From: Fragilariopsis cylindrus CCMP1102
Lineage: Eukaryota > Bacillariophyta > Bacillariophyceae > Bacillariales > Bacillariaceae
Assembly (NCBI GenBank): GCA_900095095.1
Contig: FMBT01000347.1
Span: forward strand, 1-64,000
DNA: 64,000 nt
Direction of reading: 5' to 3'
Both the position numbers and the translations under genes were made by a program. Positions 22,067 to 32,310 of this stretch are shown here, in pieces. A model generated the notes under the pieces. It was not told the DNA's origin and did not search any database. It saw nothing but the letters and a program-made list of their open reading frames with translations. The number at the start of each line of letters is the position of its first letter. Positions within the stretch are counted from its first letter, which is position 1.

Positions 22067-22759
22067 TTATGGTTCATTATTTAAATCATCAAGAGTCTTT
22101 TTTAATTGTTCTTGATCTGCACCAGAAAATTGTCCATATTTCTTTTCACCTTTACCATTAAAGAAAAGAAATGTCGGTACACTACTTATCTCATATTCCA
22201 TAGCAGAATCTTGATTGTCATCGATATCAATTTTACCAAATGATATATTCGGATATTCATCAGATAATGACTCATATACAGGTTTTATTAATTTACATGG
22301 TGGACACCTAGAAATATAAATAAATAAATAAATAAACATTAATCCCCCCAATCAAGCAGTCAAATGAAAAAATGAACAAAATAAAGATGAAAATAAAATT
22401 AGATATTGTATACGTTATTAGAGAGAGAGAGAGAGAGAGAGAACAACGTCGTCGTTTTGGTATGGTCCCAAATCAAGTGCATTTTTATGGTTGACAATCG
22501 ATTGCCACTGGTCCTTTCTATCTCAGCATTATCGTACAGCGTTGTGTGTGGTACTACACATGTATACGTACCATGTTGCTGTAAAGTATAATATAGACTT
22601 TTCGTTCATTTTAATAAACTTATCAGTTGCTTCATTATCTGAGATATTTATAACTGACATAAATCGTTGCTGCTGCTGTTGAAGTTGTTTTCCAAAACCA
22701 CTTCGTAGTAGTACTGACGATGAACGTGACGATGATGAAGCGAGGCGTGAGGCAAACAT
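22067..22759 (-). CDS. mitochondrial-type thioredoxin with a WCPPC active site
   Basis: The two exons are 22759-22572 and 22307-22067, with intron 22571-22308 (donor GTACGT, acceptor CTAG), giving 142 aa. The splice falls inside the tryptophan codon of the active site, so W63 is read across it and is followed by C64-P-P-C67. The rest is a normal thioredoxin fold: KSILYFTATW, then KLIKPVYESLSDEYPN, ISFGKIDIDD and SSVPTFLFFNGKGEKKYGQF with the cis-proline in SVPT. The leader is rich in Ser, Arg and Gln with no acidic residue for ~40 positions, like a mitochondrial presequence. Classical thioredoxins have WCGPC; WCPPC is typical of tryparedoxins and nucleoredoxins. Thiol-disulfide reductase activity is expected, but the second Pro should shift redox potential and partner choice. 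Confidence 0.88.
22421..22442. repeat. (GA)n microsatellite in the thioredoxin intron
   Basis: About eleven GA units lie inside the intron of the thioredoxin gene, away from either splice site. Confidence 0.9.
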
Positions 22760-23158
22760 GATGACTATATTATGATTCGATGAGATATGATAGACTTAAT
22801 GGTCGAATGGTACAATTCAAAAACTATACTTCAGTATGTACAATGAAGATTTAAGGTTTAAGAGAATTCAGAATGACGAAGGATGAAAATTAATAGTTAG
22901 ACTAACTGTCACGTTCTTACTGTAGTTTTCAATAGTACTACTTTAGCGTCTTCAGTCTACAATTGTGGGGCGAAGGCCGTGCGATAGACGAATTACAGAC
23001 CCAAAATCAGAAAAATTGCAACAAAACGAAAATCATTTTCACTTCAATACTAACGTTACCGGTCTGGTAATACCTGCCGTTATTAAACTATTCTCAAAAT
23101 AATTCGATAATAGCAAAACAATCTATTAATAAGTTAGCACACATGGCAACTGACGATC
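22760..23158. promoter_or_regulatory. divergent region between thioredoxin and MORN genes
   Basis: About 400 bp between two opposed start codons. I see no gene and no named motif; it should contain both promoters. Confidence 0.45.
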
Positions 23159-24623
23159 ATGTCGACTAAAAATAATGGTTGCTGTGTGGATTGCTCCCGT
23201 GAATGGGACCGACTTTATCTTGCTCAAAAACGATTGGAATTGCAACAGGAAGGGTTAGGGTTGGATAGAGAAATGTTCGATGCGGAAAAGAAAAATTTCA
23301 AAAAGAACGCCAAACTTTTATCGAAAAAAGCTATTGTTATTCAAGATAAATATATTAACGGTGGTAGTGTCAGCAGGATCGCTGCTATTCCTGAAAATGA
23401 TAGAGTCGAAAACGACGACCACGAACATCATGATCATAATGATGAGCGACTGAATCTTCAAATTCAAAAATTGGAAAAAGATCTAAAGGAAATCAAACTC
23501 GAATATAGTGCGGCGACGAAGAAACATTCGGAAGAAAAAACGAAATGGGAGAATATCATACTAGATATTGTTCCGATGGCTGCACCCATACCCACCGCAC
23601 CAATTGTTACAACTCCTAGTAATATGGTCGTTGACTGTTCAATAGATGATGAGGAGGTTAAGCGTCTTAATGAACTTCTTGAGAAACTTGAAAAGGAGAA
23701 TGAAACGTTAAGAGAAGAGAAAGATGATCTGAAACAACGATCCTCCGTGTCATTGATGCAGGAAAATGTCTCAAAGGAATTCAATGCACTTCGTGAAGAA
23801 GAATCACAACAAGAAAGGGAGACATTAGAGATACAGATACGACAACAAAGTCAACAAATTGATGATTTGAATCTATTACTACCACGAAATAAGGTATTAT
23901 TAGAACAAACACAATTAAAAAATGAACAGTTAAATCTACAGTTGGAAAAAATTCGAAGTCATAATCGTAAACATGCTGACTCTATAATAAAATTGGAACA
24001 AAAATTGGAGCTACAACAGCAGCAGCAGCAGCAGCAGCAAGATTACGATGATGACCAAGAAGTTCAAGAGCAACTGGAGACGATAACATTAGATTGCGAT
24101 GATACGCATAATACGGACATACCATCTATAAAGACGGAGAAGGACACGGCAGAATCATTGAATGATACTACGATCCTAATTCTTTTGGATTATACTTCCA
24201 AAGATCTTCCAGCGTTGGAAAAGAAATTCGTTATCGAATGGGAATGGACAAATGACCACCACCAAAATGGACTGGGTGGGCACTATACGGGTTGGCTAGA
24301 TACAATTGGAAATCCTGACGGGTACGGTACCCTTCGTATCTCTGATGGTAGTGTTTATACAGGAAAATGGGAAAAGGGACTAAGAACTGGTAATGGTGTC
24401 TATGCTACTGTTAACGGAGATCTATTCTCAGGATTATGGTTGAATGATAAATTTGAGGGTCGTGGCGTGTACGCTTCGGAATCCGATCAAATTTATACGG
24501 GAGATTTTCAAGACGGATTGAAACACGGATCCGGCATTGAGACGTGGGTGGATGGAGCCCGTTACGTCGGTCAATACCAACATGATAAGAGAAACGGTAG
24601 GTTCTTTGCAGTATGATAGCCGC

Positions 24624-24660
<37 letters not shown>

Positions 24661-24900
24661 TTCTCTCCTTTGTTTTTATTTTATCAACAACCCAACTCAT
24701 TTACTTCTCGACTTATTTTTGCACTGATTCCAATTAATTTTGATTTTTTAGGCAAAGGTTGCTATACTTATCCCGACGGCAGACAATTCGACGGTATCTA
24801 CAAAGATAATGAGCCGGATGGAAACGGTACACAAACCTCGCCTGATGGGTCCGTTTTGCATGACGGTGAATGGTCCATGGGAGAATTTTTGGGTTCTTAA
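23159..24900 (+). CDS. coiled-coil MORN-repeat protein
   Basis: The two exons are 23159-24596 and 24752-24900, with intron 24597-24751 that holds a (GT)15 run; the product is 528 aa. Residues ~20-335 are mostly charged coiled coil (LNELLEKLEKENETLREE, QLNLQLEKIRSHNRKH) with a poly-Gln run. From ~385 six to seven MORN repeats follow: GHYTGWLDTIGNPDGYGTL, YTGKWEKGLRTGNGVY, FSGLWLNDKFEGRGVYA, YTGDFQDGLKHGSGIE, YVGQYQHDKRNGKGCYTY and FDGIYKDNEPDGNGT. The splice completes the NGKG of the fifth repeat. MORN arrays bind lipids or act as spacers and are common in cytoskeletal and cell-division proteins of protists. An N-terminal CCVDC could bind metal but is too short to call a domain. Confidence 0.88.
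24627..24656. repeat. (GT)15 microsatellite in the MORN intron
   Basis: Fifteen GT units start 30 nt after the GTAGG donor at 24597. Each unit is a potential cryptic donor dinucleotide. Confidence 0.95.
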
Positions 24901-25073
24901 TCGTAGAGAGAAAGAGAGATAATTATAGCATGTCAAGTGCAGATATTAAGTTAAGCCACAAAATATCACTTGTCTCTTCTGATAGCCTTCAATCTCATAC
25001 CGTGCCATTAACTTGTTTGTAGCAAAAAATAATTAAATTGTATGTACAATTAATCTTTTAAAAGTAGTTTCGT

Positions 25074-26156
25074 TTAGACGTCCTTGGCACCAGCAAATCG
25101 TCGTCGATTACGACGTCGAGCTTCCCAAAATGATTCAAGATAGATCCCAAATCTTTGACATCTAACTAATGTTGAATGCCACGTTCGTGAGATGTATCCA
25201 TTATGTTCTCCGTATGCTCGTTGATGGATCGTTCCTGGTAAGAATTCGTCATTAGCTCCACCTCCATCATGAAATGTCGGTACCATTGAATCTGTGTTGT
25301 CATCAATATCACGATATTGTTGCCATCGTTTTCTGAATAAGAACCAATTCACATTATTTGCGTATCCTAAACATACAATAGCGGTGAATAGATACAGGAA
25401 TGCCCCTCTATAGGCATGCGTCGCCGGTTCTAATCGTTCGTTTATGTCGGTAGCATAATATGTTTGTGATTTACCCGATGAATATCGTACTTGTTTTGGC
25501 ATAATTCCCTGAAGATACATAGGTTGTGAATCGATGAGTATTCCTACAAATATAAGGAACAAGAAACCAACTAATGAAAAATATCCAATGCATTTTGCAA
25601 TTAGGATCTTAACTGCAGCACCGGATTGATTTTTCTTATCGTTCGATCCTCCTCGTCCCGATACGTACGCTCGATAAGCCGAATCCGGAACGAGTGTGGG
25701 TGTCATTGGTGGAAGACTACGTCTACTTTGGTGTTGTTGTGACATGTTGTACCCGATATCTTTACTACTACCAGCGCTCATCGACCTTATAGCAGATCCC
25801 GGTGGAGCGACGTAGTGTTGATGGTAATTATTTTTAGATATCACGTCCTCCTCGCGTATAAATTCCTTGTTAACCTTTTTGGCGTCCATTATTGTATTCC
25901 ATGAGATACGACGAGCCGATGTAGAAGTAGCTGAAGATGAGATCGACAGAGGAGGTGAAACTGCACCGTATACCCCCGATGATGGAGATTGAAATTGATT
26001 CGGATTGTACATGGGTATACCGGTAGCGGATGATTTTGATTTCGTTGATGCATTAATATTATCGCCACCACTGGCATCCCATGAGGTAGATGACCCCCCT
26101 CCTCCGAGATTATCCCGGGATGGAGATGGTCCCCTCCGTTGCCTTATATTCGACAT
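25074..26156 (-). CDS. two-helix membrane protein of unknown function
   Basis: A single exon of 360 aa. Residues 1-180 are disordered and rich in Ser, Pro, Gly and Arg. One membrane helix lies at about 190-212 (FSLVGFLFLIFVGILID) and a second at about 243-263 (AFLYLFTAIVCLGYANNV). The loop between them contains QTYYATDINERLEPATHAYR. The C-terminal ~90 residues are soluble and end in a basic stretch (EARRRNRRRFAGAKDV). Both ends would be on the same side of the membrane, probably the cytosol given the positive charge. I recognise no family. The gene is convergent with the MORN gene, about 170 bp apart. Confidence 0.7.
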   Translation of the reverse strand: MSNIRQRRGPSPSRDNLGGGGSSTSWDASGGDNINASTKSKSSATGIPMYNPNQFQSPSSGVYGAVSPPLSISSSATSTSARRISWNTIMDAKKVNKEFIREEDVISKNNYHQHYVAPPGSAIRSMSAGSSKDIGYNMSQQHQSRRSLPPMTPTLVPDSAYRAYVSGRGGSNDKKNQSGAAVKILIAKCIGYFSLVGFLFLIFVGILIDSQPMYLQGIMPKQVRYSSGKSQTYYATDINERLEPATHAYRGAFLYLFTAIVCLGYANNVNWFLFRKRWQQYRDIDDNTDSMVPTFHDGGGANDEFLPGTIHQRAYGEHNGYISRTWHSTLVRCQRFGIYLESFWEARRRNRRRFAGAKDV

Positions 26157-26624
26157 TGAAAGATAATTATTTTATATAATACAAATAAAAATATCGAAGG
26201 ATAGTTAGCATAAAAATCCTTGTCCCATATGACCCCAGATTTTCTCCGTAGGTGTGGCAAATTGGCTTCCTTATCTTGATTGAAGATCGATCTATCTCCC
26301 CTTGATCATTTAATTTGTTCTAGCAAACGCAAAATGAATGGTCTGACCAAGTAAATTAAAATACCATGATGCTTTCTCAATAAAATGAAATGACTTCTGA
26401 TTTTTGATAGATTTCTATGAATATTTGATTTTGTTTCAGAAGGTTTTTTACGTACGTACGACTGATGGACTGGATAAATGAAATTTCTCGCGCATTTTGT
26501 TAGGTTTTTCCAATCGAGTGAGTCAACGATAATAAAACTCATTTTTTCCACGATACTAAATATCAAATACTATCAATCATAACACTCCCGATCCGATAGA
26601 CTTACAATTACAAGCACAACAACA
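26157..26624. promoter_or_regulatory. divergent region upstream of FPG
   Basis: About 470 bp between two opposed start codons. No gene or named motif seen. Confidence 0.45.
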
Positions 26625-27875
26625 ATGCCAGAGCTACCAGAAGTAGAAAGCTTTCGTCGGTTACTACTGCCGTTAGTCTCTGGAGAACATCCGTTGAGAT
26701 TGGAACGACAGTCACTCGAAAAGTCACCACCTTCAAAATTCGTTACTGATGACGAGATAAACGAAGTACATCGTTTAGATCTTATCGTTTCTGATGTTTT
26801 GAGAAAAGGTAAACTTATTTGTTTAGTCTTGAAGGGGAAGAAAGGAAAATTTAATAATAGTAATAATAATACCAATGGAAATAATAAGAAGAAGAACAAG
26901 AACGAGAACAAGAATGTTGCAGGAACTAAATATATGTTTCTTCACATGGGAATGACGGGGCGTATTTCGACACCAGATCATATTCCAAAATTAAAAGAAC
27001 TTAAAGATACGGACATATATCCTCCACCTTACACATATATAAGGCTGGTTGCAGGTCCCAACGAGGCATCGTTTTCTGATCCAAGAAAATTTGGTTCTAT
27101 GTATTTGAGGGACAAACTCGAAGACGATTTTGATATCTTAGCACCAGATGCTCTGAACGAATTATTATTAGTGAAGAAGGAGGGAAAACAACAGGACGAC
27201 GATGAATCACCCGTGGCATTACAGGATGTAACAACAACAAAGGATGCTATCATAGCTAAATTAATTCAACAATCAATGGGAATCAAGGGAATATTATTAG
27301 ATCAAAAACGATGTGTATGTGGAGTCGGTAATTGGGTAGCAGATGAGGTTTTGTATCAAACAAATATGCATCCAGATCAAAATTTCCTATCAGAAGAACA
27401 AGCATTATTGGTTCTTCATCGTTTGCACATGATTTTGAAACAAGCTGTACAGTGTCTTTCACAAGATCAAGAATTCCCTCAGGAATGGCTTTTTCATTAT
27501 CGATGGAGTAAAAGGGGGAGTGCTAAAAAGACCGTGACGGATGCAAAGGGTCGATCTATTATCTTCGTAACATCAGGAGGAAGAACTTCTGCCGTTGTTC
27601 CGTCTATTCAAAAGAAGATAAACCAAAAGCCAATAAAAATCTCGGGTAGTAAACAGCAGCAAAACAGCGACCAATTCAAAAAGAAAAAGGCAAAGACGAC
27701 AAAGACGAAGACAATGCCATCCAAACCGATAAAAGGAGGAGATGATGTTAACGAGGTCATAACAAAACCACCCATTATAATGAAGCGAAAACGAAAGCAT
27801 ACTAGTAGCAGTACCGACGATGTGGTCAAGAATAATCTTCAAACAAGGCGGAGTCCTAGACTGTCACAGTCGTGA
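26625..27875 (+). CDS. FPG: formamidopyrimidine-DNA glycosylase (Fpg/MutM family)
   Basis: A single exon of 416 aa beginning MPELPEVESFRRLL, the family signature; after Met removal Pro2 is the catalytic nucleophile and Glu3 the acid. VLRKGKLI carries the conserved lysine near residue 63. An Asn/Lys-rich insert (~residues 75-96) interrupts the sheet before the FLHMGMTGRI strand. SFSDPRKFGSMYL follows. The helix-two-turn-helix is IKGILLDQKRCVCGVGNW then VADEVLYQTNMHP, close to the canonical motif. No C-terminal four-Cys zinc finger is present; the tail instead has a lesion-binding-loop-like stretch and a long Lys/Arg-rich extension ending TRRSPRLSQS. This is the plant/fungal style of FPG, which uses a zincless finger. 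It removes oxidised purines in base excision repair. The basic tail suggests nuclear location. Confidence 0.95.
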   Translation: MPELPEVESFRRLLLPLVSGEHPLRLERQSLEKSPPSKFVTDDEINEVHRLDLIVSDVLRKGKLICLVLKGKKGKFNNSNNNTNGNNKKKNKNENKNVAGTKYMFLHMGMTGRISTPDHIPKLKELKDTDIYPPPYTYIRLVAGPNEASFSDPRKFGSMYLRDKLEDDFDILAPDALNELLLVKKEGKQQDDDESPVALQDVTTTKDAIIAKLIQQSMGIKGILLDQKRCVCGVGNWVADEVLYQTNMHPDQNFLSEEQALLVLHRLHMILKQAVQCLSQDQEFPQEWLFHYRWSKRGSAKKTVTDAKGRSIIFVTSGGRTSAVVPSIQKKINQKPIKISGSKQQQNSDQFKKKKAKTTKTKTMPSKPIKGGDDVNEVITKPPIIMKRKRKHTSSSTDDVVKNNLQTRRSPRLSQS

Positions 27876-28667
27876 CGAAAGAAGTATGGCTTCCACGGAA
27901 TATTTTCTAACTAGCCGGTAGCAACTTTTGATTGTTTATTGGTTTGTTGATACAGAGTCTATATGAGTATCGGATCCACTATTAGTCGGTCTTCGTATGG
28001 AAATAAATATACCTTAGTTTTTTATGTTCTTCTTTTTTCCATATTAAATATTACATTACATTAGCTGTTTTAACTTTGGACAGTTCTATCTCATGAAGGG
28101 GAAAGGGCTCTTCCTATGTACACAATACACAGTACTGGGCCTGTCAGCCAGTCCTTGTCGTTTTCATATGTATGATCCTCGACATGCTCTGGTAATGGAA
28201 AACAATTAGTCTACACCCAAACACAGGTTAGGAGGAGAGTGGAATGAATAGGCCTGTCTTGATTTGAAGGAAGATATTTTTGCAACGAAATGAATGAATC
28301 GAGTCCAAAAAAAATAAGGGGACCGAAATAAAATTTGCGAGGGCAAACTTTTATTTTTATTTTTGGGTTAAATATTGGTTGCTTTCCGACTATTCCGACT
28401 AAAGAATTTTCTTAAGCACTATTTCAGTACCATGATTCTTCTCTCGTGCTGTACGTGCTGTATCCTGTACCAGCGAAGTATCGTTCAAATTCAAAAATAG
28501 TAATAATAGCACTGAGCCAAAGAATAAACCGAACAGAATCTCTGAAAGAGAACATAAAATAAATCAGTCGGCAAGGAAGAGAAGACATAAAGGACCTTTT
28601 ATAATTGAATGTATCGATAGGATTGGATATTAAATCTACTTGTTATTTAAATCAAATTAACTGAAAT
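27876..28667. other. intergenic
   Basis: About 790 bp with no supported gene. The right part should include the promoter of the protease gene. A T/A-rich stretch lies at 28345-28370. Confidence 0.4.
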
Positions 28668-31318
28668 ATGATGGTTCACAGTCATCATCATCGTCGGTCG
28701 TGTTTGTTGATTGGCGTTGTCGCGATTTGTTTGTCCTCAGTTTTGATAATGGTAGATGCAGTTCTTCCCACGGCGGAACTCTTGCTCATGACCAATAGCA
28801 AGAAAAACATGGATGTTTCAGCTACACTCTTAGTTTCACAAGCATTCTACGGTCCAATAGCTCCAACTCAAAAGTATTCGTCTTCTGACGTCGAACATGA
28901 TCGAAGAAGGTTGACTACCCCGTTGGCAGAAAATTCCTTATTGTGTTTTGACGCCGCCACCGCCGACGAAGGTGTCAATCAACAGGTTGTAGATTCTACA
29001 AAAGGCACTTGGATGGTCGTCCCTAGAGGTGGTTGTACCTACGAACATAAAACATGGGTCGCTCAATCGTTGTATAAGGCAGCTGGCGTCATCGTCTACA
29101 ATACTTTGGCATCGCGATATACTTTTAACGAAACAGACAACACCACAATCATTTTCCCCGTAGAATATCATGATTACGATTGTAATAATGCCAAGGTAGA
29201 AATCCCTTCAAACGAGTTAAAGTTTTTCTCGAGTAGACTGGAAGCGGAAGAAAAAACGAATCTTCAAACTAGCCCTTACAACGTGAAAATCAACGACCCG
29301 TTACTGGCTGGCGATACAGTCGACAATCTATGCAAGATCCATGACGAAAATGCGCTACGGAATTGTCCCTCGAAGCGATGTGTCGTTGCAGCGAACAAGA
29401 CAAGTAACGACGACACCACGACCGTCTGTTGCGCATGGGATTTGCTTTTAAATCCATATCCAGATGATACAATTGACAAGAATGTCACAATACCAACTAT
29501 TTTCGCAACGATGGAGCAGGGAGATATTATCTTGAAGGCAATGGCGAAGGCACAAGGGGATGGTTCGGTAACTGTCTCCATACACAGCCGCTGGCGTCCT
29601 GGGTATAACATTTCTGCAGTTTTGATTGTGTTGTTTGGTGTGTTTGTTGCTGGGTTTGCAGCATTTCGAAGTGCCAATGATTACCAAGTTGGTATTTCGA
29701 AATTATGGAAGGGAATGAAAAAAGACCCGACACGTAATATTAACAGTAATCCAGCATCAGCCGTTGGTGACGGTAACGGAGGAGGCACCCAACAACAACA
29801 GGAAAGCTTGGTCACTCGGAGTAACTCACTAGCGGACGAATCACTAGAATTGGAGCCAATGCACGCTGTTGTATTCCTCGTCATGTCATCGTTCAGTTTA
29901 TTCATACTGTTCTTTTTCAAGGTACGTTTCATGCCTATACGAACAAATCCTAAAGAAAGAAATATTTCTTTGTGCGTAGAATTCGCTTTATATATGTTCT
30001 TGTCGAACATTTGATTTCACTTAAAACTTTTTTCTTCTTCTTTTGTTTTCGTCATCGTCACCATGTTTTGCATACGAAGATCTACAACGTCGCCAAGGTT
30101 ATGTACGCCTTCGGGTGCGCGAACTCTTTTATTCAGATCATGGTTTATCCATTATTGTCAAGATTTTTAAGCTCTAGATTGTGTCGACTAAGTTCTTCGG
30201 GGAAATTTTGTTTCCGTGAGCGTTGTCTATACCGCTCAGAAGAATTCGGTGACATCACAAATTGGGATGTTTTGGCAGGTATCATAGGATATTCCGTTGG
30301 TATGGTTTGGTTATATATGTCTCTATGTATTCCCCAGGCTGGTGAACATTACACGTTTTACTGGGTCGCACAAGACGTTCTTGGATTTTGTATGTGCGTG
30401 ACATTTTTGGGACTGATTAAACTCAATAGCATTAAGGTCGCAGCCACGTTGTTAATTGTGGCCTTTTTTTACGATATATTTTTTGTGTTCGTAACGCCTT
30501 ACCTCTTCAAGGGTCGTTCGGTTATGATCGAGGTTGCGGTACGTGTAATAGTAAATACATTTACATGTGTGTGTGTGTGTTTGTGTGTATTTGAAATCTG
30601 CGAAGCTATTGTATCACCATTTTATTGGTCGCAATTCACTCACCTTTTTCCACATTAAATGTTTTCATCCGAATAGACATCTGGTGGACCCCCAAAAGCT
30701 GATGGTTTGTGGTGCGAAAAATACCCTTCGGATTCCGATTGTAAGGGCGGGGATCCCATGCCGATGTTATTTTCTATACCTCGACTTTTCGACTATCAAG
30801 GAGGGGCGTCCATGTTGGGACTCGGCGACATCGTCCTTCCTGGACTGTTGCTGAGTTTCGCGGCAAGATTGGATGCGGCAAGATTGGTGTACACACTCTA
30901 TTCAAAAAAGTATGGACAAGTAGACACCATACCGCCTCCCATGTCGGCTTGGTACGCTCTTTTGTTCGGTGGTTATGGTTACTATTTTGTACCTTTGATG
31001 ATTTCCTACGCGATTGGCTTGTTCATGGCCAATGCGGCCGTCTACATAATGAACATGGGTCAACCGGCCCTCTTATACATTGTTCCTATGACGCTTGGTA
31101 TGTTTGCCTACAAGGGGTGGAGACGTAACGAATTGGTGTCGTTATGGAATGGACCAAAGATCCTGGGACACGCCGACTTAGTTTGCTACGGACGTCCTCA
31201 AACGTCATCGCCTCCCGCCGAGGGAGAAGACGAAGCCATTGCAACCAACGAAGAATTCGTGGACGATGAGGCCGGAGATGTACCGTTAATATCTGATACA
31301 AGTGATCCCTCCGAATGA
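28668..31318 (+). CDS. signal peptide peptidase-like (SPPL) intramembrane aspartyl protease
   Basis: The three exons are 28668-29921, 30080-30538 and 30677-31318, with GT-AG introns of 158 and 138 nt, both with GTACGT donors; the product is 784 aa. A signal peptide comes first (CLLIGVVAICLSSVLIMV), then a protease-associated domain with MVVPRGGCTYEHKTW and AAGVIVYNTL (residues ~115-150). The nine-helix core follows from about residue 325. The catalytic motifs are all present: YD in FFYDIFFVF (~residue 548), GLGD in MLGLGDIVLPG (~618) and PAL in GQPALLYIVP (~700). The PA domain plus this core is the SPPL2 layout. Such enzymes cut type II membrane segments in the secretory or endolysosomal system. 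The third exon completes the GLGD helix, so the spliced gene looks intact. Confidence 0.96.
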
Positions 31319-32310
31319 CTATTACGGAAAAGTAAGTAAAGCAATACACAGCAAGATTAAATCACGGGGATTGCCTAAGGAAATATCATGCAAAGGGGTG
31401 ACGACACTTTTAAACGCTATACTATGATACCGTCAATAAAATAGATGATCAAAACTAATAATAGCAAAAACTAAATTATATGAATGACTACAATCAAGGC
31501 AAACTTACTGCATGGTTAATTTTTCCCTTTAGTACAGTTTTTTGTTTTCATATTGAAAAATATTTTTATTACGGGCTCGAATTCAAAATAGAACAGCAAC
31601 TAGACAATAAGAACGGAAATTGGTAGTTGGAGAACTATCCTGTAACTCTTTGCCAAGGCAGCGTCAGGCTGAAGTCTAGCATACTACTAGTTGGGGGCTT
31701 TTTAATTGTTTTTAACAGTTGGAAAATGCAGAAATTATTGGTCAATCCTCCCATGGTTAATCTATTCCCATTTGGCATATTCCTTAACTTTATTCGGTAC
31801 AATTTGGTATTATTCTCTCTTTTCCGTCCCTCTATATTAGCTATATATACAATACACACTAATTTGTCTCATTGTATGAATACCTACTAATAATAATAAT
31901 ATTAAATAACTGCTACTAACCCACCACCAAGGATTACAGATTTAGATAGAGAGAGAGAGAGAGGACTGCTACTATAGGCGTGAACTGTATTAACTCTAGA
32001 GAGAGCACATACATACACTGTATTAGCACTGAACATATATAACATAGAGGATGTGATGTACAAGTATCACCCAACTTTCCCAACTGACTTTATCCACCTT
32101 ACTACCAATCTGAATTTTTTAGGTTACTATACTACACATCCTAAGTATGTACGATTCATACGGTAATGCTAATAATATCAAATAGTTCTTCGCTCGCGCA
32201 TTGCAAAAAGATAAAAAGATACACCGTATCTCTCCCTCGGCATTCATCAACAGAGTACAGGTCATGAATCAAACTTTATAATTTACTTGAAAGAATAGAT
32301 TCAGCCAACG
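31319..32310. other. intergenic
   Basis: About 990 bp. No gene is supported; the open frames near 31627-31890 on both strands lack family features. A GA microsatellite lies near 31950-31963. The right end should be the promoter of the kinase gene. Confidence 0.4.
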
